This document shows positions 16,642 through 24,142 of a DNA stretch of 64,000 bases, one piece after another. The position numbers were made by a program, and so were the translations under genes. The DNA is from Brevundimonas sp. (GTDB lineage Bacteria > Pseudomonadota > Alphaproteobacteria > Caulobacterales > Caulobacteraceae), in assembly GCF_029945885.1 (NCBI RefSeq), contig NZ_JAQSDK010000035.1:56949-120948 (forward strand). Direction: 5' to 3'. The number at the start of each line of letters is the position of its first letter. Within the stretch, counting starts at the first letter, position 1. The notes under the pieces were generated by a model. The model was not told the DNA's origin and made no database searches. It saw only the letters and a program-made list of their open reading frames with translations.

Positions 16642-17334
16642 CTACTCCGTATGCCAGGCGTCGGGAGCCGGCAGGATGCCGACCGCCTCGGCCAGGACGC
16701 GGTAACGGTCGAGATAACGGGCCTGGGCCACCGAGGCGGGCAGGGGGTCGATGATCAGGTCATAACCGGCCGGCGGCGTGCCGAACAGGCGCAGGGATTC
16801 GCCCCGCTCGAACCCGGCCAGCTGGGTGGCCTCGAAGAAGGCGCAGGCGCGGTCGGCCTTCTTGATCAGGGTCTTGATGGCGACGGGGCTTTTCGGCGGC
16901 AGGCCGAAACGGACGTGGATGGCGCTCTCCAGCCGGGCCTCGAAAGCCTTGTAGTTGACGCCCAGGGCCGATTTGAACGGCGAGATCATGTCGCCGATCA
17001 CATATTCCGAGGCGTCATGGAGCAGGGCGGCCAGCCGCCATTTCGGCTCCAGGCCGGGCCTGATGTGGGCGGCAATTTCCTCAACCACACAGGAGTGCTG
17101 GGCCACGGAGAAGGCGTTCTCGCCGATGGTCTGGCCGTTCCAGCGCGCTACCCGGGCCAGGCCGTGGGCGATGTCCTCGATCTCGATGTCGAAGGGCGAC
17201 GGATCCAGCAGGTCGAGGCGACGTCCGGACAACATCCGTTGCCAGGCGCGGGGGGCCTTGCTGGAGGGGGTGGCTCTGGGGCGCTCGGCCAAGGTCGGGA
17301 ATCCTGCTCGGTTGGGCAGGGTCAGGTGACCCAT
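16642..17334 (-). CDS. HD-domain hydrolase, YfbR/5'-deoxynucleotidase-like
   Basis: 230 residues. After a basic N-terminal tail come FSVAQHSCVVEE, LAALLHDASEYVIGDMISPFK and KKADRACAFFEATQL, the His, His-Asp and Asp metal ligands of HD phosphohydrolases. The closest known activity is removal of phosphate from deoxynucleoside monophosphates. It lies four bases upstream of the Nudix-like regulator, which fits a nucleotide-metabolism operon. Substrate is not determined by sequence alone. Confidence 0.8.
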   Translation of the reverse strand: MGHLTLPNRAGFPTLAERPRATPSSKAPRAWQRMLSGRRLDLLDPSPFDIEIEDIAHGLARVARWNGQTIGENAFSVAQHSCVVEEIAAHIRPGLEPKWRLAALLHDASEYVIGDMISPFKSALGVNYKAFEARLESAIHVRFGLPPKSPVAIKTLIKKADRACAFFEATQLAGFERGESLRLFGTPPAGYDLIIDPLPASVAQARYLDRYRVLAEAVGILPAPDAWHTE

Positions 17335-17373
17335 CCGCGCCGTCTGATCAAGGCCAGGTGACGAAAACTCGTC

Positions 17374-18243
17374 CTATCGTCCGACGTTCAGGGTCACCAG
17401 GTCGCGGGCGTCGGCGAACACCCGGCCCCGTTCCTTGTCCCGGGACCGGATCGTGGCGATCACGACCGGACCGCCCTGGGGGCCACGCGCCTCAAAGCCG
17501 ACCAGACGCCAGCCGGCCTCCGAGGCCTCTGGGTCGGTGAGGATCCAGGTGATCCGGGTTGAATCCCCGCCGGTGCTGGTCCGCACCTCGGTGCTGTCGG
17601 CATGGGACTGGATGCTGACCCGGTCTTCGCCGGAGCGGATATTGACCGTGCCCGTGCCGTCATTGGACTGGATGTTGATACCGCCGATGCGCACGCTGGA
17701 CCGGTCGCCGTGGGATTCGATGTTTATGCCCGGCAGTCTGACGTCGGCGTCCTCGCCGCGGGTCTCGATATGGACGCCCGGGACACGCACCGTGGCGGAA
17801 TCGGCCGCCGCCGCGGCATCGGCGCGGGCGGCATCGGCGTCGGCCCGGGCCGCATCGGCATCAGCGTGGGCGGCCTCGGCCGCGGCACTGGCCTCGGCCG
17901 CGCGCAGTCGGGCGGTGGTCAGTGGCATTTCCCGCGACAACCGGGTCTCGAAAGCCTGCAACACCGTCTCGATCGACGTATTGTCCAGCCGGACCAGATG
18001 CAGGCTGACCTCGGCCCCCTTGGCCCCGGTATAGGTGCAGACGGTTCCACCGGCGCGGGCCGAGCCCTTGCGGGTCAGGGTGCCGATGGTCTGGGGGCAC
18101 TGCAGGGCGTCGACGATCTTGAGCACCCCGCGCGGGCCGTCGTCGCCGGTGTGGGTGCTGGTAATCCGGATCGTGCGTTCACCGTCGCAGGCCGCCGTCA
18201 GGGCGGACAGGGCGCAGATCATGACGAAGAGGGGACGTCTCAT
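17374..18243 (-). CDS. Putative lipoprotein with Ala-rich coiled region and repetitive beta segment
   Basis: 289 residues from ATG 18243. The N-terminus is a lipoprotein signal with lipobox LTAAC near residue 19. Residues about 110-150 form an Ala/Asp heptad-like run (ADADAARADADAARAD), and the next 70 residues are repeated short beta segments (VRVPGVHIETRG, VRLPGINIESHG, VRIGGINIQSNDG) like a small beta-solenoid. The C-terminus includes GWRLVGFEARGPQG. I do not recognise the family. Probably anchored to the envelope. A longer frame upstream lacks a signal peptide and is rejected. Confidence 0.7.
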   Translation of the reverse strand: MRRPLFVMICALSALTAACDGERTIRITSTHTGDDGPRGVLKIVDALQCPQTIGTLTRKGSARAGGTVCTYTGAKGAEVSLHLVRLDNTSIETVLQAFETRLSREMPLTTARLRAAEASAAAEAAHADADAARADADAARADAAAAADSATVRVPGVHIETRGEDADVRLPGINIESHGDRSSVRIGGINIQSNDGTGTVNIRSGEDRVSIQSHADSTEVRTSTGGDSTRITWILTDPEASEAGWRLVGFEARGPQGGPVVIATIRSRDKERGRVFADARDLVTLNVGR

Positions 18244-18336
18244 TGTCGCCGGTTCCTGTTCATATCGCCATCGTGGTCTCTTTCCGGCGGCAATCCAGTG
18301 AAATCGCGGTAATTTCCCGGGCGACACCGGGCCGGA

Positions 18337-19209
18337 TCAGCTTCCCGGACGGGCTCCCTCGCGGCGGTTGAGGAAGGCCAGCCGTTCGAACAGATGGACG
18401 TCCTGTTCGTTCTTCAGCAGGGCACCGTGCAGCGGCGGGATCAGTTTGTTGGGGGATGTCTCGCGCAGGGTCGCGGGATCGACATCGTCGACGAGCAGCA
18501 GTTTGAGCCAGTCCAGCAGCTCGGAGGTCGAGGGCTTCTTCTTCAGGCCCGGCGTGTCGCGGATTTCGTAAAAGGTCTTCAGCGCCTCCGACACCAGTCG
18601 CGGCTTGATGCCCGGGAAATGGACATCGACGATGGCCTTCATCGTCTGGTCGTCGGGGAAGCGGATGAAGTGGAAGAAGCAGCGCCGCAGGAAGGCGTCC
18701 GGCAGTTCCTTCTCGTTGTTCGAGGTGATGACCACGACCGGGCGGATCCCGGCGCGGATGGTCTCGCCGGTCTCGTGGACGAAGAATTCCATGCGATCGA
18801 GCTCCTGGAGCAGGTCGTTGGGGAATTCGATGTCAGCCTTGTCGATCTCGTCGATCAACAGCACGGGGCGGACCGGGCTGGTGAAGGCCTCCCACAGCTT
18901 GCCCGGCTTCAGATAGTTGCGGACGTCGTGGACCCGCTCGTCACCCAGCTGGCTGTCACGCAGCCGGGACACGGCATCATATTCGTAGAGGCCATTGTGG
19001 GCCTTGGTCGTCGACTTGATGTGCCAGGTGATCAGGGGTGCGTTCAGGGCGGCGGCCATTTCGTAGGCCAGAACGGTCTTGCCGGTCCCAGGCTCGCCCT
19101 TGATCAGCAGCGGCCGCTCAAGGGCGACAGCGGCGTTGACCGCGATCTTCAGGTCATCGGTGGCGATATAGTTCGACGTGCCTTCGAACCGCTCGGTGGG
19201 CCGCTTCAT
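18337..19209 (-). CDS. MoxR-family AAA+ ATPase
   Basis: 290 residues. Walker A is GEPGTGKT, Walker B is VLLIDEIDKAD, sensor 1 lies at VVVITSNNEKELPDAF, and the arginine-finger region is LRRCFFHFIRFP. MoxR ATPases act as chaperones in assembling metal- or cofactor-containing complexes, often with VWA-domain proteins. No VWA partner is in the window. The gene stands alone, about 80 bp from the small genes beside it, and its own role in the cell cannot be said. Confidence 0.9.
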   Translation of the reverse strand: MKRPTERFEGTSNYIATDDLKIAVNAAVALERPLLIKGEPGTGKTVLAYEMAAALNAPLITWHIKSTTKAHNGLYEYDAVSRLRDSQLGDERVHDVRNYLKPGKLWEAFTSPVRPVLLIDEIDKADIEFPNDLLQELDRMEFFVHETGETIRAGIRPVVVITSNNEKELPDAFLRRCFFHFIRFPDDQTMKAIVDVHFPGIKPRLVSEALKTFYEIRDTPGLKKKPSTSELLDWLKLLLVDDVDPATLRETSPNKLIPPLHGALLKNEQDVHLFERLAFLNRREGARPGS

Positions 19210-19286
19210 CGGATACTCCGCTCAATCTGCTGAGAGGCCTAGCCGATCCACCCCCGGGTTAACAACGATCAGTTTGAGCCGCGAGG

Positions 19287-19484
19287 TCAGGTGATGTGTT
19301 TCGGGGTCGGCGAATCGCTGGCGGGAAAGGTCTCCTCCACCGCCTCGTCGATCAGGGCCTCCTGGCGGTTTTCCGCACGGCGTTCCTTCTCACGCAACTG
19401 GTCGGGTTTGCCGGTCTGACTCGGGGCCGGGCGGCTGGACGGGGCGTCGACATCGGATTCGCTGTGATCGGGTTTGCGGGTCAT
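19287..19484 (-). CDS. Small hydrophilic protein, probable stress operon member
   Basis: 65 residues, strongly charged, ending in EAVEETFPASDSPTPKHIT, a tail common in short alphaproteobacterial proteins of unknown function. Its start overlaps the stop of the upstream 152-residue gene by ATGA, so the two are co-translated from the EcfG-type promoter upstream of that gene. Function unknown; predicted disordered and cytoplasmic. Confidence 0.75.
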   Translation of the reverse strand: MTRKPDHSESDVDAPSSRPAPSQTGKPDQLREKERRAENRQEALIDEAVEETFPASDSPTPKHIT

Positions 19485-19939
19485 GACGGGTTCCTTGAAA
19501 GATCGGGATCGGTATCGACCGCATCGGGGCCGTAGCCGAGATCGGCGATATCGTCGTCCGAGAGGCGTCTGGCCTCCCAGTGGGCGGCGCTGGCCTGGGC
19601 CCCGCGGACGTCGCGCATCAGCCCGGTGTAGACCAGTTCGATTTCGCCGGGCGCGACGGGTTCGTCGTCCTCATCGTCCCCGCGCGGCCGTCCGGTCTGG
19701 CCCAGCAGCACGTCGGCCTCGGCCTCGAAGGCCTCCGAGGCGAGGCGACGCTCGCGGTCGCCGCGTTCCGCCCCTGACGGCCGGTCGTCATAGCCGCTGT
19801 CGCCAGCGGCCCGGGTCACGTCGAGCACAGGGCCTGCCTCATCGAGAAGCAGGTCACCGTCACCCTCGTCATCGATATGGGTTTCGTCAAAGATCTCGGA
19901 CTGATCCTGAGCGTCGGGTTCGGTCACCGGGCCTGTCAT
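19481..19939 (-). CDS. Acidic hypothetical protein, probable general-stress gene
   Basis: 152 residues, very acidic (EIFDETHIDDEGDGD; RGDDEDDEPVAPGE), with a basic ERGDRERR patch and a C-terminal HWEARRLSDDDIADLGYGP. No known domain. It is first in a two-gene operon and sits about 24 bases after a close match to the EcfG (general stress sigma) promoter. A strong AGGAGGCGG precedes the ATG. Likely induced on entry to stress or stationary phase; the molecular role is unknown. Confidence 0.75.
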   Translation of the reverse strand: MTGPVTEPDAQDQSEIFDETHIDDEGDGDLLLDEAGPVLDVTRAAGDSGYDDRPSGAERGDRERRLASEAFEAEADVLLGQTGRPRGDDEDDEPVAPGEIELVYTGLMRDVRGAQASAAHWEARRLSDDDIADLGYGPDAVDTDPDLSRNPS

Positions 19940-19962
19940 CGCCGCCTCCTGTTCAGGAAAGC

Positions 19963-19988
19963 AACGCCCGGCCGACCCGTGCCGTTCC
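19963..19988 (-). promoter_or_regulatory. Candidate EcfG (general stress sigma factor) promoter
   Basis: On the minus strand GGAAC (19984-19988), 17 bases, then CGTT (19963-19966). This matches the alphaproteobacterial EcfG consensus GGAAC-N16/17-CGTT exactly. The start codon at 19939 lies about 24 bases downstream, leaving a short leader with a good ribosome site. Confidence 0.7.
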
Positions 19989-20096
19989 GCATTTCTTTGG
20001 CGGCGTCACAAGGGATGGTTAACCACGGATGTTTAGCGTCTGTTGTTGTCCGTGCCCCTAGCGTCATTCTGCGGGCCAGTTGGAGATTTCCCGGAA

Positions 20097-20522
20097 ATGC
20101 CGCTCAAGCTGTCGCTCAAGCCCGGCGAGAAGTTCGTGCTCAACGGGGCTGTCGTCCAGAACGGCGACCGGCGGGGCGTGCTGATCCTGCAGAACAAGGC
20201 AAGCGTCCTTCGCGAGAAGGACATCATGCAGTCCAGCGAGGTCACCACGCCGGCCAGACGCATCTATTTCCCGGTCATGATGATGTACCTGGACGAAATC
20301 TCGGCCCCGAAATTCTTCGACGAGTTCGCCCAGCGGCTCTCGGAATTCATGAGCGCCACCCAAAACCCGGAAATCATGTCGGACTGTATCGCGGCGTCGC
20401 GGCACGTCCTCGCCCGGGAATATTACAAGGCCCTGATGTCGGCCCGAAAACTGGTTGAATACGAAGAGCAAAGGCTGGGCAATGTCCCTTCAGGCGTACA
20501 AGACAGCCTCGACGAGGGCTGA
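20097..20522 (+). CDS. flbT: Flagellin mRNA regulator FlbT
   Basis: 141 residues from ATG 20097 ([13 protein letters not shown]), the conserved FlbT start; the longer upstream frame is not supported. Conserved segments [26 protein letters not shown] and [12 protein letters not shown] are visible. In Caulobacter FlbT binds the 5' leader of flagellin mRNA and promotes its decay when the hook is not finished. It overlaps flaF by 41 bp, and both lie just upstream of a flagellin gene, the target of this control. Confidence 0.95.
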   Translation: MPLKLSLKPGEKFVLNGAVVQNGDRRGVLILQNKASVLREKDIMQSSEVTTPARRIYFPVMMMYLDEISAPKFFDEFAQRLSEFMSATQNPEIMSDCIAASRHVLAREYYKALMSARKLVEYEEQRLGNVPSGVQDSLDEG

Positions 20523-20847
20523 GTCCCCCCGGGCGATGGAGTACCGGCTGTTCGGCCAGGTGACGCGTGCCCTGATGCACGCGGCGACGGTTGACGCCTC
20601 TGACATCAAGACGCGGATCGACGCGCTGGACTGGAACCGGCGTCTCTGGTCGACTCTGGCCACCGACTGCAGTGATCCGGGCAATGCGATGGCCAAGCCG
20701 TTGCGGGCGCAGATCATCTCCATCAGCCTGTTCGTGGGTCGTCACTCGTCGCTGATCATGCGGGGGGATGATGATTTCCAGACGCTGATCGACATCAATC
20801 GCATGGTCATGCAGGGGCTGGCGGGGGCCGATCAGGCGGCCGCCTGA
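20482..20847 (+). CDS. flaF: Flagellin regulator FlaF
   Basis: 121 residues from ATG 20482 ([20 protein letters not shown]), the conserved start of FlaF; it begins inside flbT. Conserved [12 protein letters not shown] and [12 protein letters not shown] segments are present. FlaF is required for flagellin translation or secretion and acts opposite to FlbT. Overlap with flbT indicates one transcript and matched expression. Confidence 0.93.
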   Translation: MSLQAYKTASTRAESPRAMEYRLFGQVTRALMHAATVDASDIKTRIDALDWNRRLWSTLATDCSDPGNAMAKPLRAQIISISLFVGRHSSLIMRGDDDFQTLIDINRMVMQGLAGADQAAA

Positions 20848-20940
20848 CCGGTTTGAACGACTAGGCAAACAGGGCCGTCACGACCGGGTCGGACTTGCCG
20901 GGTGGGGCGGTGCTGCTCCATAACCTGTTGAATTAAAAGA

Positions 20941-20970
20941 GGGGTCGATGCCGCATGCGTCGGCCCCTTT
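20941..20970 (+). terminator. Hairpin between flaF and the flagellin gene
   Basis: GGGGTCGATGC (20941-20951) pairs with GCGTCGGCCCC (20957-20967) through 11 pairs, two of them G-U, around a 5-base loop, followed by TTTCTT. It looks like a terminator for flbT-flaF. It ends about 80 bases before the flagellin start, so it could instead lie in the flagellin leader and be bound by FlbT. Confidence 0.55.
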
Positions 20971-21051
20971 CTTGCGTTGGACCTTCCCGAACCAGAACCG
21001 GTTCGCCGGCCAGAAGGCCGTTCCCCACCTCCAGAACGGAAGGATCCGCCG

Positions 21052-21876
21052 ATGACTTCGGTGAACACCAACGTGGGCGCAATGATTGCGCTCCAGAACC
21101 TGAACGCGACGAACGCCCAGCTGGAAATCACCCAGAGCCGGATCAACACCGGCAAAAAGGTCTCCAGCGCCAAGGATAACGGGGCCATCTGGGCAATCGC
21201 CCAGGGTCAACGGGCCGACATCGGCGCGCTGGGCGCGGTGAAACAGTCGCTCGATCGTGGCGTTGCCGCGGTCGATGTGGCGCTGGCGGCGGGCGAGACG
21301 GTCTCCGACCTCTTGCTGCAGATGAAGGAGAAGGCTCTGGCAGCGACCGATTCGTCGCTGAAGACTGCGGCACGGTCCGCGTTGAACGAGGATTTCAAGG
21401 CCCTTCGCGACCAGATCACCAGTGTAACCCAAAACGCCGAATTCAATGGGGTCAACCTGCTGGATACCGGCGCGGCCGGGTTCGGGGCTCTGGCCAATGT
21501 GAGCGGTACATCCACCCTGACCGTGGCCGCCGAGGTCATGGCGCTGGGATCGACCAACGTCTCCGTTTCGACCACCCAGGCGATCGACACCCTGTCGGCC
21601 GCCACGGCCTCCCTCACCGCCGTGAACGATTCCATCGATGCTGTTTCGGGCGCGCTCGCGCGTCTCGGCACCTCCTCGAAAGCGCTCACGACCCATATGA
21701 CCTTCGTCGGCAAGCTGACGGATGCTCTGGAAGCGGGGGTAGGTAACCTGGTCGACGCCGATCTGGCGAAGGAAAGTGCCAAGCTCCAGGCGTTGCAGAC
21801 GAAGCAGCAACTCGGAGTTCAGGCCCTGGGCATCGCCAATCAGTCGCCGCAGCTGATTCTGTCGCTGTTCAAGTAA
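21052..21876 (+). CDS. Flagellin (filament protein, FljK-like)
   Basis: 274 residues, the usual size of Caulobacter flagellins. The N-terminal D0/D1 domain (TSVNTNVGAMIALQNLNATN) and C-terminal D0 (ALGIANQSPQLILSLFK) are intact, with a short variable middle and no signal peptide, as expected for type III export. The start ATG 21052 follows an AAGGA ribosome site. A hairpin upstream and the neighbouring flbT-flaF fit post-transcriptional control by FlbT. A perfect terminator follows. Confidence 0.95.
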   Translation: MTSVNTNVGAMIALQNLNATNAQLEITQSRINTGKKVSSAKDNGAIWAIAQGQRADIGALGAVKQSLDRGVAAVDVALAAGETVSDLLLQMKEKALAATDSSLKTAARSALNEDFKALRDQITSVTQNAEFNGVNLLDTGAAGFGALANVSGTSTLTVAAEVMALGSTNVSVSTTQAIDTLSAATASLTAVNDSIDAVSGALARLGTSSKALTTHMTFVGKLTDALEAGVGNLVDADLAKESAKLQALQTKQQLGVQALGIANQSPQLILSLFK

Positions 21877-21891
21877 CGTTCAGGTCCAAAC

Positions 21892-21923
21892 AAGCGCCGG
21901 AGGGGGAAACCTCTCCGGCGCTT
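21892..21923 (+). terminator. Terminator between flagellin and exoD genes
   Basis: AAGCGCCGGAG (21892-21902) pairs perfectly with CTCCGGCGCTT (21913-21923). It lies between two converging genes and may serve both. The T-run is short. Confidence 0.8.
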
Positions 21924-21936
21924 CCGTTTGCGCGTG

Positions 21937-22578
21937 TCAAATCAGGTGGTTGAACCAGTTCAGCAGGCCGGTGATGACGGCAACCACCGTCGTCCAGACC
22001 AGCACGACATAGACGCCGCACATCACCGTACCGACGCCGCCGATCAGCACGGCCAGGCCATCGCGCTGGGTGATGGCCAGGCCGAAGATCGCGATCGTCA
22101 GGGCCGGCAGCATATCGCCCAGGGGTACGGGCAGGGCCAGCATCAGGGCCAGGACGAAGCAGATGACACCCGTAATCACATCGGCCATTTCGCCGGTCAG
22201 GATCGGCAGGCGCGGGCGTGTCAGTCGCTCGATGGCGCGAATGGCCCCCAGTACCCGACCGCCGCTGGCCTTGCGATAGGCCGCGCGGCTGACGGAGACA
22301 CGAAGCAGCCAGCGCGGAAGCCAGACGGTCTGACGCTGAATAGCCAGTTCCAGGGACAGCAGCATGATCGGTACGCTGAACACCGCCTTGCCGCCCGGAG
22401 GCCAGGGAAGCAGGGCCATCAGCGCCAGCATCAGCATCAGGGCCCCGAAGGCCCGCTCGCCGAAGGCCTCGACGACCTCGGCCAGGTTCAGCTTCGGATC
22501 GTCGCCATAGCCCAGGCTCTCGATCACTTCCGATAGCGTGCGCTTGGCGTCGGAGGGCTGGATCGTGAGGGGCGTCAT
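21937..22578 (-). CDS. ExoD-family membrane protein
   Basis: 213 residues from ATG 22578. A short cytosolic lead (TLSEVIESLGYG) precedes four or more membrane helices (ALMLMLALMALLPWPPGG; GVICFVLALMLALPVPLGDM; VYVVLVWTTVVAVITGLL). The PWPPGG and PVPLG turns are typical of ExoD, an inner-membrane family named for an exopolysaccharide gene of Rhizobium. The true role is not known. Confidence 0.85.
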   Translation of the reverse strand: MTPLTIQPSDAKRTLSEVIESLGYGDDPKLNLAEVVEAFGERAFGALMLMLALMALLPWPPGGKAVFSVPIMLLSLELAIQRQTVWLPRWLLRVSVSRAAYRKASGGRVLGAIRAIERLTRPRLPILTGEMADVITGVICFVLALMLALPVPLGDMLPALTIAIFGLAITQRDGLAVLIGGVGTVMCGVYVVLVWTTVVAVITGLLNWFNHLI

Positions 22579-22680
22579 GGTCAAGCGAAGGATCCTGGCG
22601 GGAATGGCCGATGCCACAGGTAGGGGGGGGGAGCCTCCGACGCCACCGGCCGGTCCGAGGAATCGACCCGAAAGACCCGA

Positions 22681-22869
22681 TCAATCGCGATCGGCGTGGT
22701 CCGGAAGACCCCGGCGCGGGGTCTGCGCCAAATCTTCCAGCTGCTGTTCGGTCATGGAGGCGAACATCTCCCGGGACGCGCCCCGGAGTCCGGATTCAGG
22801 CGTGTCACCGCGTTTGGCCGACAGGGCGGCTCCGGCGGCTTTCTGCTGGGCAGCGGATCGGGCGGGCAT
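22681..22869 (-). CDS. DUF3008 small protein
   Basis: 62 residues (MPARSAAQQKAAGAALSAKR, then SREMFASMTEQQLEDLA and RRGLPDHAD) matching the DUF3008 pattern of stress-associated small proteins. An AAAGGAG site lies just before the ATG, and a possible EcfG promoter lies upstream, which agrees with a stress role. Cytoplasmic, mostly helical. Confidence 0.85.
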   Translation of the reverse strand: MPARSAAQQKAAGAALSAKRGDTPESGLRGASREMFASMTEQQLEDLAQTPRRGLPDHADRD

Positions 22870-22893
22870 GGGTCGGCTCCTTTCATAAAAAGG

Positions 22894-22918
22894 AACCGGT
22901 GAACGGGAGGCTGGTTCC
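22894..22918 (-). promoter_or_regulatory. Possible EcfG promoter of the DUF3008 gene
   Basis: Minus strand GGAAC (22914-22918), 16 bases, then GGTT (22894-22897), one mismatch from the CGTT consensus. The start codon at 22869 is 25 bases on. It adjoins the stop codon of the acyl-CoA dehydrogenase gene. Confidence 0.4.
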
Positions 22919-24088
22919 TCAGCCTCCCAGGAGTTCGCGCCCGATCAGGAAGCGGCGGATCTCGTTGGTGCCGGCTCCGATGTCATACAATTTGGCGTCA
23001 CGGACCAACCGCTCGACCGGCCATTCCTTGGTGTAACCGGCCCCGCCGAGGGCCTGGACGGCCTCCAGCGATACCTTCACGGCATTCTCAGACGCCAGCA
23101 GGATCGCGCCCGCCGCGTCGTAGCGGGTGGTCTTGCCCTGGTCGCAGGCGCGCGCGACGGCATAGACATAGGCCCGGGCCGAGTTGAGGGCGACGTACAT
23201 GTCGGCGACCTTGGCCTGCATCAGCTGGAACGAGCCGATCGGCTTGCCGAACTGTTTGCGCTCGCGGACATAGGGCAGGACCACGTCCAGCGCCGCCTGC
23301 ATGATGCCCAGCGGACCGGCGGACAGCACGGCCCGCTCATAGTCGAGGCCGCTCATCAGCACACCGGCCCCGCCGCCGACCGGTCCCATGACATTCTCTT
23401 CCGGGACCTCGCAGTCCTCGAACACCAGTTCAGCGGTGTCGGAGCCGCGCATACCCATCTTGTCCAGCTTCTTGGAGACGCTGAATCCCTTCATGCCGCG
23501 TTCGATCAGGAAGGCCGTGCAGCCCCGTGATCCGGCTTCCGGGTCGGTCTTGGCATAGACGACGAGCGTGTCGGCCGAGGGGGCGTTGGTGATCCAGAAT
23601 TTGGTGCCGTTCAGCACATAGCGGTCGCCGGTCCTTACCGCCTGGGTGCGCATCGACATGACGTCGGAGCCCGATCCGGCCTCGGACATGGCCAGGGATC
23701 CGACGTGTTCGCCGGAAATCAGTTTCGGCAGATATTTGCGCTTCTGGGCCTCGGTGCCCCAGCGGCGGATCTGGTTGACGCACAGGTTGGAGTGGGCCCC
23801 GTAGCTGAGGCCAACCGAGGCCGAGGCGCGCGACACCTCTTCCATCGCCACCACGTGTTCCAGATAGCCGAGGCCGAGGCCGCCGAACTCTTCCTCGACG
23901 GTTATGCCGTGCAGACCCAGCTCGCCCATCTCGGGCCACAGGTGGCGGGGGAAGGTGTTGGTCTCATCAACCTCGGCGGCCATCGGGGCCAGCCGGTCTG
24001 CGGCCCAGCGGGCCGTGGTGTCGCGGATGGCGTCGGCGGTCTCGCCGAGGCCGAATTCCATCGATTGGGGGGCGTTGGGAATGCTCAT
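22919..24088 (-). CDS. ivd: Isovaleryl-CoA dehydrogenase-type acyl-CoA dehydrogenase
   Basis: 389 residues from ATG 24088 ([12 protein letters not shown]). N-terminal helical, middle beta ([35 protein letters not shown]) and C-terminal FAD domains are complete. The [15 protein letters not shown] segment places a Glu where isovaleryl-CoA dehydrogenase has its catalytic base, and [12 protein letters not shown] follows near the end. It oxidises isovaleryl-CoA in leucine breakdown and passes electrons to ETF. The next pathway enzymes are 30 kb away at 53061-57783. Confidence 0.88.
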   Translation of the reverse strand: MSIPNAPQSMEFGLGETADAIRDTTARWAADRLAPMAAEVDETNTFPRHLWPEMGELGLHGITVEEEFGGLGLGYLEHVVAMEEVSRASASVGLSYGAHSNLCVNQIRRWGTEAQKRKYLPKLISGEHVGSLAMSEAGSGSDVMSMRTQAVRTGDRYVLNGTKFWITNAPSADTLVVYAKTDPEAGSRGCTAFLIERGMKGFSVSKKLDKMGMRGSDTAELVFEDCEVPEENVMGPVGGGAGVLMSGLDYERAVLSAGPLGIMQAALDVVLPYVRERKQFGKPIGSFQLMQAKVADMYVALNSARAYVYAVARACDQGKTTRYDAAGAILLASENAVKVSLEAVQALGGAGYTKEWPVERLVRDAKLYDIGAGTNEIRRFLIGRELLGG

Positions 24089-24142
24089 GGCGCGGGCGTA
24101 GCACCGGGACGAAGCCGGTGCAAAACCCAAACGGGGACCGGT

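Noticed and set aside
20871-20915. Possible sigma-54 promoter (GG...TTGC) before the flagellin gene
   Set aside because: Spacing between GG and GC is one base short of the required ten, and the site lies before the hairpin rather than near the gene.
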